From: Caballeronia arationis
GTDB taxonomy: Bacteria; Pseudomonadota; Gammaproteobacteria; Burkholderiales; Burkholderiaceae
Length of the DNA: 64,000 nt
Reading direction: 5' to 3'
Assembly (NCBI RefSeq): GCF_001544975.2
Contig: NZ_FCOG02000020.1
Coordinates: 1 to 64,000, forward strand
The translations under genes were made by a program, and so were the position numbers. Shown in pieces: positions 43,009 to 51,992 of this stretch (positions within the stretch are counted from its first letter, which is position 1; each line of letters opens with the position of its first letter). The notes below the pieces were generated by a model. The model did not search any database. It was not told where the DNA came from and worked only from the letters and a program-made list of their open reading frames with translations.

Positions 43009-45228
43009 ATGAGCGAGCATCGAGAAGTATCGGCGCTGGACAGTTCCGCGTTGGAGATTCCGGTCCCGCCGAGGGACTTCGGCGCCACGCGCCGCATCCT
43101 GATAGTCGTCCTGCTGGCCTCGATCGTTACGCCCCTCTTTTTCATCATCGGCTATGGATATGTCGGCTACGAGAGCCGGCTCTCCGATTCGTCGGAGGTT
43201 ATCGACCGCCTGGCGCGCGTCGCCGAAGAACATGCTGTCAAGGTGCTCGACCTGAACCGGGAGATGTCGTCGCGAATCGAGCAACTGCTGGGTTCCGATA
43301 ACGACCAGCAGGTGCTCTCGCGCCAGGAAGAGGTTCATCAGATCCTGGGCGAGATGGCGGCGCGTCTGCCGCAGATCGCAGGCATCTTCGTCTTCGGCGA
43401 GAACGGCGACCTGCTCGTGAGCAGCAACTATTTCCCGGCCCCGCGTGTGAATGTGCGCGGGCGGGTCGACTTCGAGGCGGTGCTCAAGCGCGATTCCGAA
43501 ACGGAAGTGTCGATGCCGTTGCGCGACGCGATAAGCGGCACTGATGTCTTCACGACGAACACGGCCCGGCGCGCAGCCGACGGCCGCTTTCTCGGGCTCG
43601 TGACCATCTCCCTGCGCCGGGACTATTTTCTGTCCTTCTATAAGGAACTGGCGGCACGGGACAGCGCGTTGACGCTCGGCCTGTTTCGCCGCGACGGAGC
43701 CATCCTCGCCCGGTCGCCGCCTCCCCGGGTGAAACCGGCACCGGCACGCAATCTTCCTTTGGCGAGGGCCATCGAAGGAAGAGGCGCATTCGACCGCATC
43801 CGGATCGATTCGACGCTCGACGGCGTCGACAAGCTGCTGGCATACCGGCAGGTCGGCACGTATCCGCTCTACGTGACGGCTGGCATCGCGGTGTCGGCGG
43901 TGACGAGCCGATGGCTGCAGCATGACGGCCTCATCGCGCTCGCGACGCTGATTCCCTGCACGGGCATCTGGCTGCTCGTCGTCTTCTCGCTGCGCAGACT
44001 CAAGGAGGAACAGGCCGCGTGGGAGCGATGGCGGACCGAAGTCGGCATGCGGCTGACGGCGGAAGCGACGAGCCGTCAGATGCGGCGAATGGGCGCCCTC
44101 GGCAATCTCGTGGCGAACGTCGCGCACGACTTCAACAATCTGCTCATGGTCGTCAAGGCGAACATGGAACTCGCGCGGCGCAAGGGCTTTAACGGCCTGG
44201 AGAAGGAAGTGACGGCCGTCGAGCGCGCGTCGGTCGGGGCCGAGGTGCTCGCGCGCAGGCTGCTGAGCGTGGCGCGCAAGCAGCCGTTGCGCGAGGACGC
44301 CACGCAACTGAGCGGCTGGCTTGGCGATGCCGCGTCGCTCATCGAGACATCGCTCGGCGCAAAGGTCGAGCTGACGCTCCATGCGCCCGAGACCGTATGG
44401 CCCGTCTATGTCGATGCGACTGAACTCGAGTCCGCGCTGATCAACATCGCGGTCAACGCAAAGGACGCGATGCCCGAAGGCGGCGAGTTCGTCATCCGCT
44501 GCGAGAACGTTCATTTGCTCCAGGCGTCGAGCGGACTGAAGCCGGGTGACTATGTCGTGATCGCCTGCTCGGATAACGGATCCGGCATGCCCCCCGCGGT
44601 CGCGCAGCGCGCATTCGAGCCGCTCTTCACGACCAAGGCGACGAGCGCGGGCACGGGCCTCGGTCTCGCGCAGGTGTTCGCGATGTGCGAGCAGGCGGGC
44701 GGCACCGCGCGAGTCGACAGCGTCGTCGACCGTGGCACGACGATTCGCCTCTTTCTTCCCCGCTGGACGGGCGAGGCGAGGCGGGAAGCGGTCGATCTGT
44801 CGAAGCCCGAGAATGTGGCCGAGGTCGCGAATCAGGGATCGGTGCTGCTCGTGGAAGACAACGTCGAGGTCGCGGCGGGTCTCGCTGCCGTGCTCGAAGT
44901 GTTCGGCTGGCGCGCGCGCCACGAATTGACCGGCGACGCTGCGCTTCAGTTGCTCGAAGACGGCGAGCGATTCGACCTGATTCTCTCGGACATTCAGATG
45001 CCCGGCCTGAACAACGGGATCGACGTCGCGGAGAAAGTGCGGCGCGCGTGGCCGCATCAGGCGATTGCCCTGATGACTGGCTATGCAGAGGAATTCGAGC
45101 GCGCGAAGCATGCAGGCGTGACCATCCTGTCCAAGCCCTTCAACATCGACGACCTGCAAGCGTTGCTTCAGCGCGTCCATGTCTCGACGCGGACGGCTGG
45201 CCCGGGAACGGAACTCCGGTTCAGCTAG
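43009..45228 (+). CDS. Hybrid sensor histidine kinase/response regulator
   Basis: 739 residues from the ATG at 43009. Layout: membrane helix 29-49, periplasmic sensor 50-305 (Cache-like: IFVFGENGDLLVSSN, VDFEAVLKRDSETEVSMP), membrane helix 308-328, dimerisation/phosphoacceptor region with His373 in VANVAHDFNNLLMVVKANME, ATPase domain 465-585 with N-box NIAVNAKDAMPEGG, G1 DNGSGMP and G2 TGLGLAQV, then a receiver domain 611-725 with phosphate acceptor Asp661 (LILSDIQMPG) and Lys709. It senses an outside ligand and phosphorylates its own receiver. No separate response regulator gene is adjacent, so the output partner is elsewhere. Confidence 0.92.
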   Translation: MSEHREVSALDSSALEIPVPPRDFGATRRILIVVLLASIVTPLFFIIGYGYVGYESRLSDSSEVIDRLARVAEEHAVKVLDLNREMSSRIEQLLGSDNDQQVLSRQEEVHQILGEMAARLPQIAGIFVFGENGDLLVSSNYFPAPRVNVRGRVDFEAVLKRDSETEVSMPLRDAISGTDVFTTNTARRAADGRFLGLVTISLRRDYFLSFYKELAARDSALTLGLFRRDGAILARSPPPRVKPAPARNLPLARAIEGRGAFDRIRIDSTLDGVDKLLAYRQVGTYPLYVTAGIAVSAVTSRWLQHDGLIALATLIPCTGIWLLVVFSLRRLKEEQAAWERWRTEVGMRLTAEATSRQMRRMGALGNLVANVAHDFNNLLMVVKANMELARRKGFNGLEKEVTAVERASVGAEVLARRLLSVARKQPLREDATQLSGWLGDAASLIETSLGAKVELTLHAPETVWPVYVDATELESALINIAVNAKDAMPEGGEFVIRCENVHLLQASSGLKPGDYVVIACSDNGSGMPPAVAQRAFEPLFTTKATSAGTGLGLAQVFAMCEQAGGTARVDSVVDRGTTIRLFLPRWTGEARREAVDLSKPENVAEVANQGSVLLVEDNVEVAAGLAAVLEVFGWRARHELTGDAALQLLEDGERFDLILSDIQMPGLNNGIDVAEKVRRAWPHQAIALMTGYAEEFERAKHAGVTILSKPFNIDDLQALLQRVHVSTRTAGPGTELRFS

Positions 45229-45312
45229 CGAGCGCTTGCGGCCGTGCCGGCCATGCGCCGCGGCGGCAGCGCGAGCGAGATGATGTCGCTGCGCCTGAAC
45301 GCTTGCATCCCC

Positions 45313-46545
45313 TCAGAGCAGTCCTTTGAGTTTCACGCTCGAATCTGTGAGCGACTCCGGCGCCGGCGACGCACCACGTTCGACGAGCATCCGCGCCAGC
45401 TTCATTTCCTTCGCAAGCATGCTGACCGGCCCGAAACCGCTCGCACCGACCAGCCTGTCGTCCGCGTCGAAATAGAAATGGATTTCGGCATGGTCGGAGA
45501 GAATACGGGTGACGGAATGGTCGGCGAGCGCCGGTTCGCCCGCCACCTGCAGTTGATGATCGTATTGATCGGACCAGAACCACGGCACGCCGTCGTACTT
45601 TTCGCGAGCGCCGAGCATGTTGTGCGCGGCGATGCGCGCCTGCGTTTCCGCGTTATGCCACGTTTCTTGACGGATCGGCTGATCCGAGATCCGGCTGGGA
45701 AAAATGGCGACGTCGCCCGCCGCGAAAATGCCGGGCGCCGACGTCTCCAGTTCCGCATTGACGACGACGCCGCGCCGCACGTCGAGGCCCGCGGCACGCG
45801 CCAGTTCGTCCGCGGGATCGATGCCGATGCCGACTACGACCGTCTCCGCGATCAGCGTGTCACCGTTGGCGAGCATCACGGCGAGCGTGCCGTCGGAGAT
45901 CTGTTCGATGGCTGCCGGCGCGGTGCTCACGCGAAGGTCGACGCCATTGCGCTCGTGCAACGCCTGAACGCGCGCGGCGATGGACTCAGGCACTGCACGT
46001 CCCAGCAGGCGCGGGGCTCCTTCCAGAACGCATACCCGGCAGCCGCGCATTCGTGCGGACGCGGCTACTTCCAGGCCGATAAAGCCACCTCCGATGATGA
46101 CGACCCGTGCATCAGGAACGAGTCGCTGCGCGATCGCGGCGGAGTCGTCGAGCGTGCGCAGACTGATGACGCCACGAAGTCCGGCGCCGGGAATCGTGAG
46201 ACGCCGCGCGTGTCCTCCTGTCGCGAGAAGCAAGGCCTCGTAGCAAACCACGCGGCCGTCTTCGAGCAGCACCTCGCGCGCGGACGCATCGATCGTCTTC
46301 ACTCTCGCGACGACGTGTTCGATACTGTCCTCCTGCCACGCATCGGGCGGGCGCAACTGACACTGGGCTACCTCGCGCTCTCCGGTCAGGAGACCCTTCG
46401 ACAGCGGCGGTCGTTCATAGGGCAAGTGCTGCTCCGCGCCGATCAGCGCAATGCCGCCTTGCCAGCCGTATTCGCGCAGCGCCTGCGCGGCCCGGCCGCC
46501 GACGTGACCTGCACCCACCACCGCCATCACGCGATCGTTCGTCAT
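45313..46545 (-). CDS. Ferredoxin reductase, MocF-like (rubredoxin-reductase family)
   Basis: 410 residues. FAD motif VMAVVGAGHVGGRAAQALRE, then YERPPLSKGLLTGE; NAD motif RVVIIGGGFIGLEVAASARM; FAD closing motif GIFAAGDVAIFP. This is the reductase class that feeds electrons from NAD(P)H to Rieske or 2Fe-2S ferredoxins of oxygenases. It follows the Rieske ferredoxin gene by four bases and completes a desaturase-ferredoxin-reductase set as in rhizobial MocDEF. Confidence 0.9.
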   Translation of the reverse strand: MTNDRVMAVVGAGHVGGRAAQALREYGWQGGIALIGAEQHLPYERPPLSKGLLTGEREVAQCQLRPPDAWQEDSIEHVVARVKTIDASAREVLLEDGRVVCYEALLLATGGHARRLTIPGAGLRGVISLRTLDDSAAIAQRLVPDARVVIIGGGFIGLEVAASARMRGCRVCVLEGAPRLLGRAVPESIAARVQALHERNGVDLRVSTAPAAIEQISDGTLAVMLANGDTLIAETVVVGIGIDPADELARAAGLDVRRGVVVNAELETSAPGIFAAGDVAIFPSRISDQPIRQETWHNAETQARIAAHNMLGAREKYDGVPWFWSDQYDHQLQVAGEPALADHSVTRILSDHAEIHFYFDADDRLVGASGFGPVSMLAKEMKLARMLVERGASPAPESLTDSSVKLKGLL

Positions 46546-46549
46546 GGCA

Positions 46550-46858
46550 TCACACTTCGATCAGAATGCGTCCGCCTTCGACCCGCGCGGGATAGGTCCT
46601 GAGCTTCTCGCAGACGGGCGCACAAAGCGGGCGGCCATCGCGGATATCGAAGCGGCCGTTGTGCTTCGGGCATTCGATCACATGATCCATCACGAGTCCG
46701 TCGCTCAGATGGACGTGTTCGTGCGTACACAGTCCATCGCTTGCGTAGACCTCGTCGTCCACGCGGTAGATCGCGAACGTCTGGCCTGCGTGGTCGAATC
46801 GCATGACGTCTTCGTCTTCGATGTCGTCGAGCGCGGCAGCATCGATCCATTGGGGCAT
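46550..46858 (-). CDS. Rieske 2Fe-2S ferredoxin, MocE-like
   Basis: 102 residues. Rieske ligands: Cys44 and His46 in GLCTHEHVHLSDG, Cys63 and His66 in ECPKHNGRFDIRDG; the C-terminal CAPVCEKLRTYPARVEGG matches ferredoxins of ring-hydroxylating and MocE types. AGGAGA precedes the ATG. It lies between the diiron hydroxylase and the reductase and passes electrons from the second to the first. Confidence 0.93.
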   Translation of the reverse strand: MPQWIDAAALDDIEDEDVMRFDHAGQTFAIYRVDDEVYASDGLCTHEHVHLSDGLVMDHVIECPKHNGRFDIRDGRPLCAPVCEKLRTYPARVEGGRILIEV

Positions 46859-46891
46859 GGCGGGGTGTCTCCTGTCTTGTGTATGTTGTCT

Positions 46892-47947
46892 TCAGGCCTG
46901 GCTTGCCGATGGCACCGGACGCACCACATGGAACGACGGATCGTGCGTCTGTTTCATCAGGGCCGGAATGATTTCGGCGTAAGCGGCGAGGGTGCTTCGA
47001 TACGGCGGCGGCATGTCGGCCTTCACCGCTTCGTGCAGTTGAGGCAAAGCATGAAATGGAACCATCGGGAACATGTGGTGTTCGACGTGATAGTTCATGT
47101 TCCAGTAAAGAAAGCGGAACACCGGATTCATCATCACCGTGCGGCAGTTCCTGCGATGGTCGAGCACATTCTCGGGCATGCCCGCGTGCTGCGTGAGACC
47201 GAAGTACAGATAGAGCCACGCGCCGTACAGGCTCGGCAGGCCGATGAAGAGCACAGGCAGGATCGTGCGGAAATACACGCTCGCCCCGATCACGACGACG
47301 TAGATCGCGAGGCTGATACGCGCTTCGCGAAACACCTTCGGCCATTCCGAAGCCGGTACGAAAGTGCGGTCGTCGGCGTTCATTCTTCCGAACGCGGCGG
47401 TGAACATCTTCGGCAGCTCGTTCGAAACCTGCTTCAGCGCGACGATGCTCGATGCAAGTGCCAGCCAGTCGGTTGGCCGCGGCGCGGCGATTTCCGGATC
47501 GCGCCCGACCACCAGCGTATCCGTGTGATGACGCGCGTGACTCCAGCGCCACACGGTCGCGCGACGGAACACCTGGAATGAAGCGACCTGATACAGCGCG
47601 TCGTTCATCCAGCGGGTCTTGAATGCCGTGCCGTGTCCGGCCTCGTGCCAGCGCGAATCGGCGGGACTGCAGTAGAGCGTTCCGTAGAGGAAGAACGCCG
47701 GAACCGCCCACCAGGAATGCAGGAACCACGCGAATCCGGCGAGCGCGCCGCTCGCAACGATCGCGGTGTACCAGAGCGCCGTGTCGCGGATCGCGCGGGC
47801 GTCGTTGCGCTGCATCAACTGCTTCATCACAGGGCGCGGCACTGCGCACGTGTACCAGTCGGCATTGACGAGCCCCGCCGCCTGCGCGCGCTCGCCCGCG
47901 CCACCTATCAGCCGGTAGTCCTGATGCCGCTGCGATGTATTCGACAC
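46892..47947 (-). CDS. Membrane diiron hydroxylase of the fatty-acid-desaturase family, MocD-like
   Basis: 351 residues from a GTG at 47947, chosen because AGGAGA stands five bases upstream; the longer frame has no family sequence. The three histidine boxes are complete: HEAGHG (101-106), HARHH (137-141) and HVEHH (287-291), around four membrane helices. The enzyme activates O2 at a diiron centre, with electrons from the Rieske ferredoxin and reductase encoded right behind. In rhizopine catabolism MocD is thought to remove the O-methyl group of 3-O-methyl-scyllo-inosamine. Alkane- or lipid-hydroxylation is the alternative. Confidence 0.88.
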   Translation of the reverse strand: MSNTSQRHQDYRLIGGAGERAQAAGLVNADWYTCAVPRPVMKQLMQRNDARAIRDTALWYTAIVASGALAGFAWFLHSWWAVPAFFLYGTLYCSPADSRWHEAGHGTAFKTRWMNDALYQVASFQVFRRATVWRWSHARHHTDTLVVGRDPEIAAPRPTDWLALASSIVALKQVSNELPKMFTAAFGRMNADDRTFVPASEWPKVFREARISLAIYVVVIGASVYFRTILPVLFIGLPSLYGAWLYLYFGLTQHAGMPENVLDHRRNCRTVMMNPVFRFLYWNMNYHVEHHMFPMVPFHALPQLHEAVKADMPPPYRSTLAAYAEIIPALMKQTHDPSFHVVRPVPSASQA

Positions 47948-48084
47948 TTGCGTCTCCTTGGTCGACCAGAGTTGGCGCTTCTCAGGTCCCATCCGGGATG
48001 GTTGCTGATCTGACGGGAAGGGTCCCGGCGCATCGCGGAGAGTCCATGGATCAAAAATAAGCGCTCCCCGAGCGCTGCTCAACG

Positions 48085-48114
48085 AGAAGATTGACGATTT
48101 ATCGTCAATCTTCT
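48085..48114. promoter_or_regulatory. Perfect 13-bp palindromic operator between MocD-like and LacI genes
   Basis: AGAAGATTGACGA-TTTA-TCGTCAATCTTCT: every base of both 13-bp arms matches. It lies midway between two divergent starts (47947 minus, 48166 plus), the expected place for a LacI-type dimer to control both genes. Confidence 0.8.
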
Positions 48115-48165
48115 AGCTTTGTGAAAAACCGCGCTCAACGAGCCGCGAATTACCTGGAGACCGCC

Positions 48166-49227
48166 GTGACGAATCCGTCCGCTTCCCCACGACGCAAGCG
48201 AACCGCGCGTTTCGTGGAGATCGCAGAACTGGCGGGCGTCAGCCCTTCGACGGTCGACCGCGTCCTGAACGAGCGCGGCAGCGTGTCCGCCGCTGCGCGC
48301 GAACGCGTCGTCGCGGCGGCTCGGGAACTCGCGTTGCCGCGTCTCCTGCCCGAAACCCGGCACGGTCTCGTTCACGTCGACGTGCTCCTGCCGGACAGCG
48401 ACGCGCCGTTCTTCAGACGACTCGATCAGGCGCTGCAACGCGCCATGCAGATGCTCGACCGGCGGGTGATCGTCCATCGCGTGGCGCTGCCGCCCGCGGA
48501 CGACACCACGATCACCGCGGCCATCGCACAGCCGCGCTACCGGCGCGCGGCGCTCATCGTGACGACGCACGACACAGCGCGCGTGCGTGCCGCGCTGGCA
48601 TCGGCCATCGACCGGAACGAAGCGGTCGTGACGATGGTGACGGACATCGCGGACATTGCGCGGCTGCACTACGCGGGCATCGACAACCTGCGCGCGGGCC
48701 GTACCGCAGGCTATTACATCGGCCGGCTCTCGACCCGACCCGGGCGCGTTCTGCTGCTCGGCGGACGCATGGATTACCGGGCGCACGTCGATCGCATGGG
48801 CGGGTGTCGTGCACAGATAGGCGAAGCGTTTGGTCACCTCACATGCGAGCACGAGACGTTCGAGACATTCGACGATGACGACCGCTGTTATCACGCGGTG
48901 ACGGCCGCGCTCAGGAAGGGCGACGTTAGCGCGATTTACAACAGCGGCTATGGCTCGGCGGGCGTCGAAGCAGCGTTGCGCAAGTCCGGTGCGGCGCGCG
49001 ATGTCGTGTGGGTCGGACATGAAATGCTCGATCTGCATCGCGACTACATCGAAGCAGGCATCATGGATATCGTGATCGATCAGGACCCGGACGGACAGGT
49101 CATCGCGGCGCTTCAGCACGTGCTGCATGCGTGCGGTGTCGTCGATGCGGCGCCGCGCGAGGAGCCCGTCGAGTTTCGTGTGTTCTGCTCGGCCAACGTG
49201 CGGCATAGCGCCTACCTGAGCGATTGA
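48166..49227 (+). CDS. LacI-family transcriptional regulator
   Basis: 353 residues from a GTG at 48166 with GGAG seven bases upstream. The HTH (about 13-60) reads RFVEIAELAGVSPSTVDRVL followed by the hinge VSAAARERVVAAARELALP. The sugar-binding core (about 68-340) has NSGYGSAGVEAALRKSG and DIVIDQDPDGQVIAA. Earlier in-frame codons would start inside the palindrome. Divergent from the hydroxylase operon, it is the probable repressor acting at 48085-48114, with a sugar- or cyclitol-like inducer. Confidence 0.9.
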   Translation: MTNPSASPRRKRTARFVEIAELAGVSPSTVDRVLNERGSVSAAARERVVAAARELALPRLLPETRHGLVHVDVLLPDSDAPFFRRLDQALQRAMQMLDRRVIVHRVALPPADDTTITAAIAQPRYRRAALIVTTHDTARVRAALASAIDRNEAVVTMVTDIADIARLHYAGIDNLRAGRTAGYYIGRLSTRPGRVLLLGGRMDYRAHVDRMGGCRAQIGEAFGHLTCEHETFETFDDDDRCYHAVTAALRKGDVSAIYNSGYGSAGVEAALRKSGAARDVVWVGHEMLDLHRDYIEAGIMDIVIDQDPDGQVIAALQHVLHACGVVDAAPREEPVEFRVFCSANVRHSAYLSD

Positions 49228-49533
49228 GATCGACCCACATGCGATGCGGCTCGAACGAAAGCTCGATCTGCGCCTGCGCGAGATCGGATTCCGGTCCCTG
49301 CTGAGACAGCGCTGACGCAGGATCTCCGGCTGCTGCTGCGCACGGCGGTCGAGCATCTGAAGGTGGCGCGGGGGGCGAACCATCGTGCCGGTTCGGGCTA
49401 AAATCCGCTGTCGGTGCTCTCTGTTGTCCGCTTGCAGGCCATACACTTCGCAACCGGTTCAGGTCGAACGTTTGCGCTTTGGAGTGCGGGCTGCTTGAGT
49501 CCGTACCAACACGCCGCCACAAACATCAAGGCG
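49228..49533. other. 306-base convergent gap
   Basis: Lies between the ends of the LacI gene and the 83-residue gene, so no promoter is required here. I see no convincing terminator, repeat or gene. Confidence 0.5.
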
Positions 49534-49785
49534 TCACATGGACAGGAAGTCCGACCGCGCCTTTGCTGTTCGAATCGCTTCGTCGAAAGACGCGGCGGTC
49601 GCCACATGGCGATGATTCACCGAGACGAGCCATCCGGTGTCCCGCAGGCACCAGCGGATCCTCCCGCTCTCCAGCAAGGCAGAGAACCATCGCCAGACGG
49701 AGGCGTCCTCGGCATTGGCCGATGCGGCGGCGAGTGCGCGAGCCTCTTGAAGTCCGTGGAGGTCGATCGTATGCATTTTCATCAT
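49534..49785 (-). CDS. 83-residue unknown protein coupled to the MocA-like gene
   Basis: Not recognised. Starts MMKMHTIDLHGLQEARALAA and ends IRTAKARSDFLSM; the middle RWFSALLESGRIRWCLRDTG has a Trp-rich mixed alpha/beta look. No membrane segment. The first ATG (49785) is seven bases after the stop of the Gfo/Idh gene and has no ribosome site of its own, so it would be made by coupled translation. It is the last gene of the minus-strand operon that begins at 55091. Confidence 0.55.
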   Translation of the reverse strand: MMKMHTIDLHGLQEARALAAASANAEDASVWRWFSALLESGRIRWCLRDTGWLVSVNHRHVATAASFDEAIRTAKARSDFLSM

Positions 49786-49792
49786 GGAGACG

Positions 49793-50773
49793 TTAGCGGA
49801 TCGCATGCGACAGGATCTGGCCGATGACGAGCTGGTTGCCGAGCGAATTTTCAAGCGAGAATGCGATCGCCTTGCTTCGTCCGTTCAGCACCGAGCCGAA
49901 ATTCTCCACCATCAACTGATACTGATCGCCTCCGTCGAAATGGAACGTCTCAACTCTGCCGCCGGCATCGGAGCGAAGACTGATTTTCGCGTCGGCATAC
50001 ACGCCTGGGTTGAATGGCGCCTCCAGCGAAAGCCAACCCTTGGAACCATGGAAAACCATGTGCTGCCGCCGCGCGAGCTGGGTTCCGCAGTAGAAGTTCA
50101 GCCGAAAGCCCGCGAAGTCCAACTTGCAGATTGCAAGTTTGTCGGTGCCATAGCGCGGGTCGATGGTAATGTCAGCGCCTACCGAGAGCGGTTCGAGGCC
50201 GGTCGCGATGCGCGTCGTCACGACCGGGTAGACACCGATGTCCCGCACGCCACCGCCTCCAAGCGCGAGGTCGTTCTTGAGGGCCGCAGGGTCGTCATTG
50301 AAATAGGTGAAAGAGCCTTCAACGAGTTCGAGATTGCCGAGCGTGCCATCAGCGATCCGTTCACGCGCGAAGGCCCATTGCGGATGATGCGCCACCATGA
50401 ACGCTTCGCCGCACAAAAGCCCGGTCGCGTCGCGAAGTGCAATGAGTTCCCGAACCTGAGAGGCGTTCATCGCGATTGGCTTCTCGCACAACACGTGCTT
50501 GCCTGCGAGAAGCGCCTTCCTGCACCACTCGAAATGACTGGCAGTCGGCAATGGAATGTACACGGCGTCGACCCCATCGCTCGCGATCACTTCATCGTAA
50601 TTCGCCCGCCAGACGGGTATGCCGTGCTTCGCAGCGAAACGCGCGGCGCGCTCGCCATCGCGGGCCGCTACAGAGACTACTCGACCGTTGCTCGATCGCT
50701 GGATGGCCGGCACCACGAAATTGTCGGCGATTCTGGCCGCGCCGAGCACGCCCCAACAAATCATGTCGCGCAT
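49793..50773 (-). CDS. Gfo/Idh/MocA-family NAD(P)-dependent dehydrogenase
   Basis: 326 residues from the ATG at 50773 with GAGGAAA upstream; the frame is open 26 codons further but without family sequence. Rossmann motif CWGVLGAARIADNFVVPAIQ, the AVYIPLPTASHFEW strand and the signature CEKPIAMNASQV, then a C-terminal alpha/beta domain with DIGVYPVVTTRIATG. Members oxidise hydroxyls of inositols, glucose, aminocyclitols and related compounds; MocA of rhizobia is a founding member. It is adjacent to an IolE-like isomerase, as in inositol-type pathways. Confidence 0.92.
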   Translation of the reverse strand: MRDMICWGVLGAARIADNFVVPAIQRSSNGRVVSVAARDGERAARFAAKHGIPVWRANYDEVIASDGVDAVYIPLPTASHFEWCRKALLAGKHVLCEKPIAMNASQVRELIALRDATGLLCGEAFMVAHHPQWAFARERIADGTLGNLELVEGSFTYFNDDPAALKNDLALGGGGVRDIGVYPVVTTRIATGLEPLSVGADITIDPRYGTDKLAICKLDFAGFRLNFYCGTQLARRQHMVFHGSKGWLSLEAPFNPGVYADAKISLRSDAGGRVETFHFDGGDQYQLMVENFGSVLNGRSKAIAFSLENSLGNQLVIGQILSHAIR

Positions 50774-50804
50774 GGACGTTTCCTCGTGATGTTCAACAGG
50801 TTCA

Positions 50805-51656
50805 TCAACATACCGTCTGGAGCCGTTCCGAGCAGATGCAAAGCACCTCATCCGGATCGCGACGCCACCAATTCTCTTTCGAAAATATCTCGACCTCGAT
50901 CAACCCTTCATATCCGGCGCGCTCGATGTTTTCGCGCACCGCGGCCAGATCGACGACACCATCGCCCATCATGCCGCGATCAAGCAGCATGTCGCGGGTT
51001 TCGCGCAGCCAGTCGCACACGTGGTAGGCAAGAATCCTGTCGTTAAGACCAGCCGCCGAGATCGACGCCTGCAACGCAGGATCCCACCAGCAGTGATAGA
51101 CGTCGACAGCGACCCCGAGAAAGCCGGAGCGTTCTGGATCGAGTGCATCGCAGATATCCAGTGCCCGCGCCAGCGTGTTGAGCACGGCGCGATCGGCGGC
51201 GTACATCGGATGCAGCGGTTCGAGCGCGAGCGGAACGCCGTATTCGCGCGCTGTTTCGAGCAATTGCGCGATGCCATCGGCGACTTGTTCTCGTGCGCCG
51301 TTCAAATCGCGGCTGCCTTCCGGCAAACCGCCGACCACCATCACGAAGCACCGTGCGCCGAGTGTCGCGGCATCGCGTAGCGCGGCCTTGCTCTCATCGA
51401 CGTTCGCGACGAATTGAGCATGCGTTGCGGCCGGCAAATACGTCGAACGACAATAGCCGGTGACGGTGAGATCGAGCGCTTTGACTTGCCTTGCGATCTC
51501 CGCCACGTTCGCCTTCTCCACTTCGTGACGCCAAGGCGCAATGCCGCCGAACCCCGCGCTGGCGATCCGGTCAATCGTGCGGCTGAGCGGTTCGCGGTGA
51601 CCGAGCGTCGCGGTGTTGATGGAGCACAGGTCGAGTCTTTCCTTCAGGTTTCTCAT
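50805..51656 (-). CDS. Sugar-phosphate isomerase/epimerase family protein (IolE/MocC-like)
   Basis: 283 residues from the ATG at 51656. TIM-barrel of the xylose-isomerase-like family: LDLCSINTATLGHR start, IAPWRHEVEKANV, LALEPLHPMYAADRAVLNTL with a conserved metal-binding Glu, AVDVYHCWWDP and ILAYHVCDWLRETRDM with further ligands, and GYEGLIEVEIFSKENW at the end. Such proteins dehydrate or isomerise keto-inositols and keto sugars (IolE, IolI, MocC). The pairing with the Gfo/Idh enzyme suggests it acts on the keto product. Confidence 0.9.
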   Translation of the reverse strand: MRNLKERLDLCSINTATLGHREPLSRTIDRIASAGFGGIAPWRHEVEKANVAEIARQVKALDLTVTGYCRSTYLPAATHAQFVANVDESKAALRDAATLGARCFVMVVGGLPEGSRDLNGAREQVADGIAQLLETAREYGVPLALEPLHPMYAADRAVLNTLARALDICDALDPERSGFLGVAVDVYHCWWDPALQASISAAGLNDRILAYHVCDWLRETRDMLLDRGMMGDGVVDLAAVRENIERAGYEGLIEVEIFSKENWWRRDPDEVLCICSERLQTVC

Positions 51657-51990
51657 GATTGTCCAGATTGATATCGAAGACGAGCAGTCCGTGAACGCCG
51701 CCTTCCAGCGCTTCGATGAGTCGCGCACCGATTGCGCGATGGGTCGGATGCGCGAGGTAGGTAATGCACTCGTCGCGGCTCGCGAAATCCATCATGAAGC
51801 CATCGGCGAAGCTCAGACCGTATCCCTCCGGCGAGATATTGGGCCCGCACTCGAAGTTCGTGAACGCGATGCCCGGAATTTCCGCGAGCCGTCTGATCTG
51901 CTCGAAGAAGGCGAGGCGACTCGAAGCCGCCACTTCGCTGCGGAATCGGCATAACACGATGTGCCGCACGGGCCCCTTTGAGCTGTTCAT
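51571..51990 (-). CDS. Dabb (stress-responsive A/B barrel) domain protein
   Basis: 139 residues. The Dabb domain covers about residues 7-105: VRHIVLCRFRSEVAAS, AFTNFECGPNISPEGYGLSF, ADGFMMDFASRDECITYLAHP and VFDINLD. Such small dimeric barrels bind or transform small molecules; several sit in catabolic operons. GGAGA precedes the ATG. The last 86 bases overlap the isomerase gene, so the C-terminal 30 residues (polar, no family match) may be a recent extension after loss of an earlier stop. Confidence 0.8.
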   Translation of the reverse strand: MNSSKGPVRHIVLCRFRSEVAASSRLAFFEQIRRLAEIPGIAFTNFECGPNISPEGYGLSFADGFMMDFASRDECITYLAHPTHRAIGARLIEALEGGVHGLLVFDINLDNHEKPEGKTRPVLHQHRDARSPRTAQPHD

Positions 51991-51992
51991 GG

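Noticed and set aside
42877..45180. 767-codon minus-strand open frame opposite the hybrid kinase
   Set aside because: Antisense shadow; the kinase has all its catalytic motifs.
49228..49533. Possible decayed gene in the gap after the LacI gene
   Set aside because: Short open frames on both strands show only shadow-like composition and no recognisable protein pieces.
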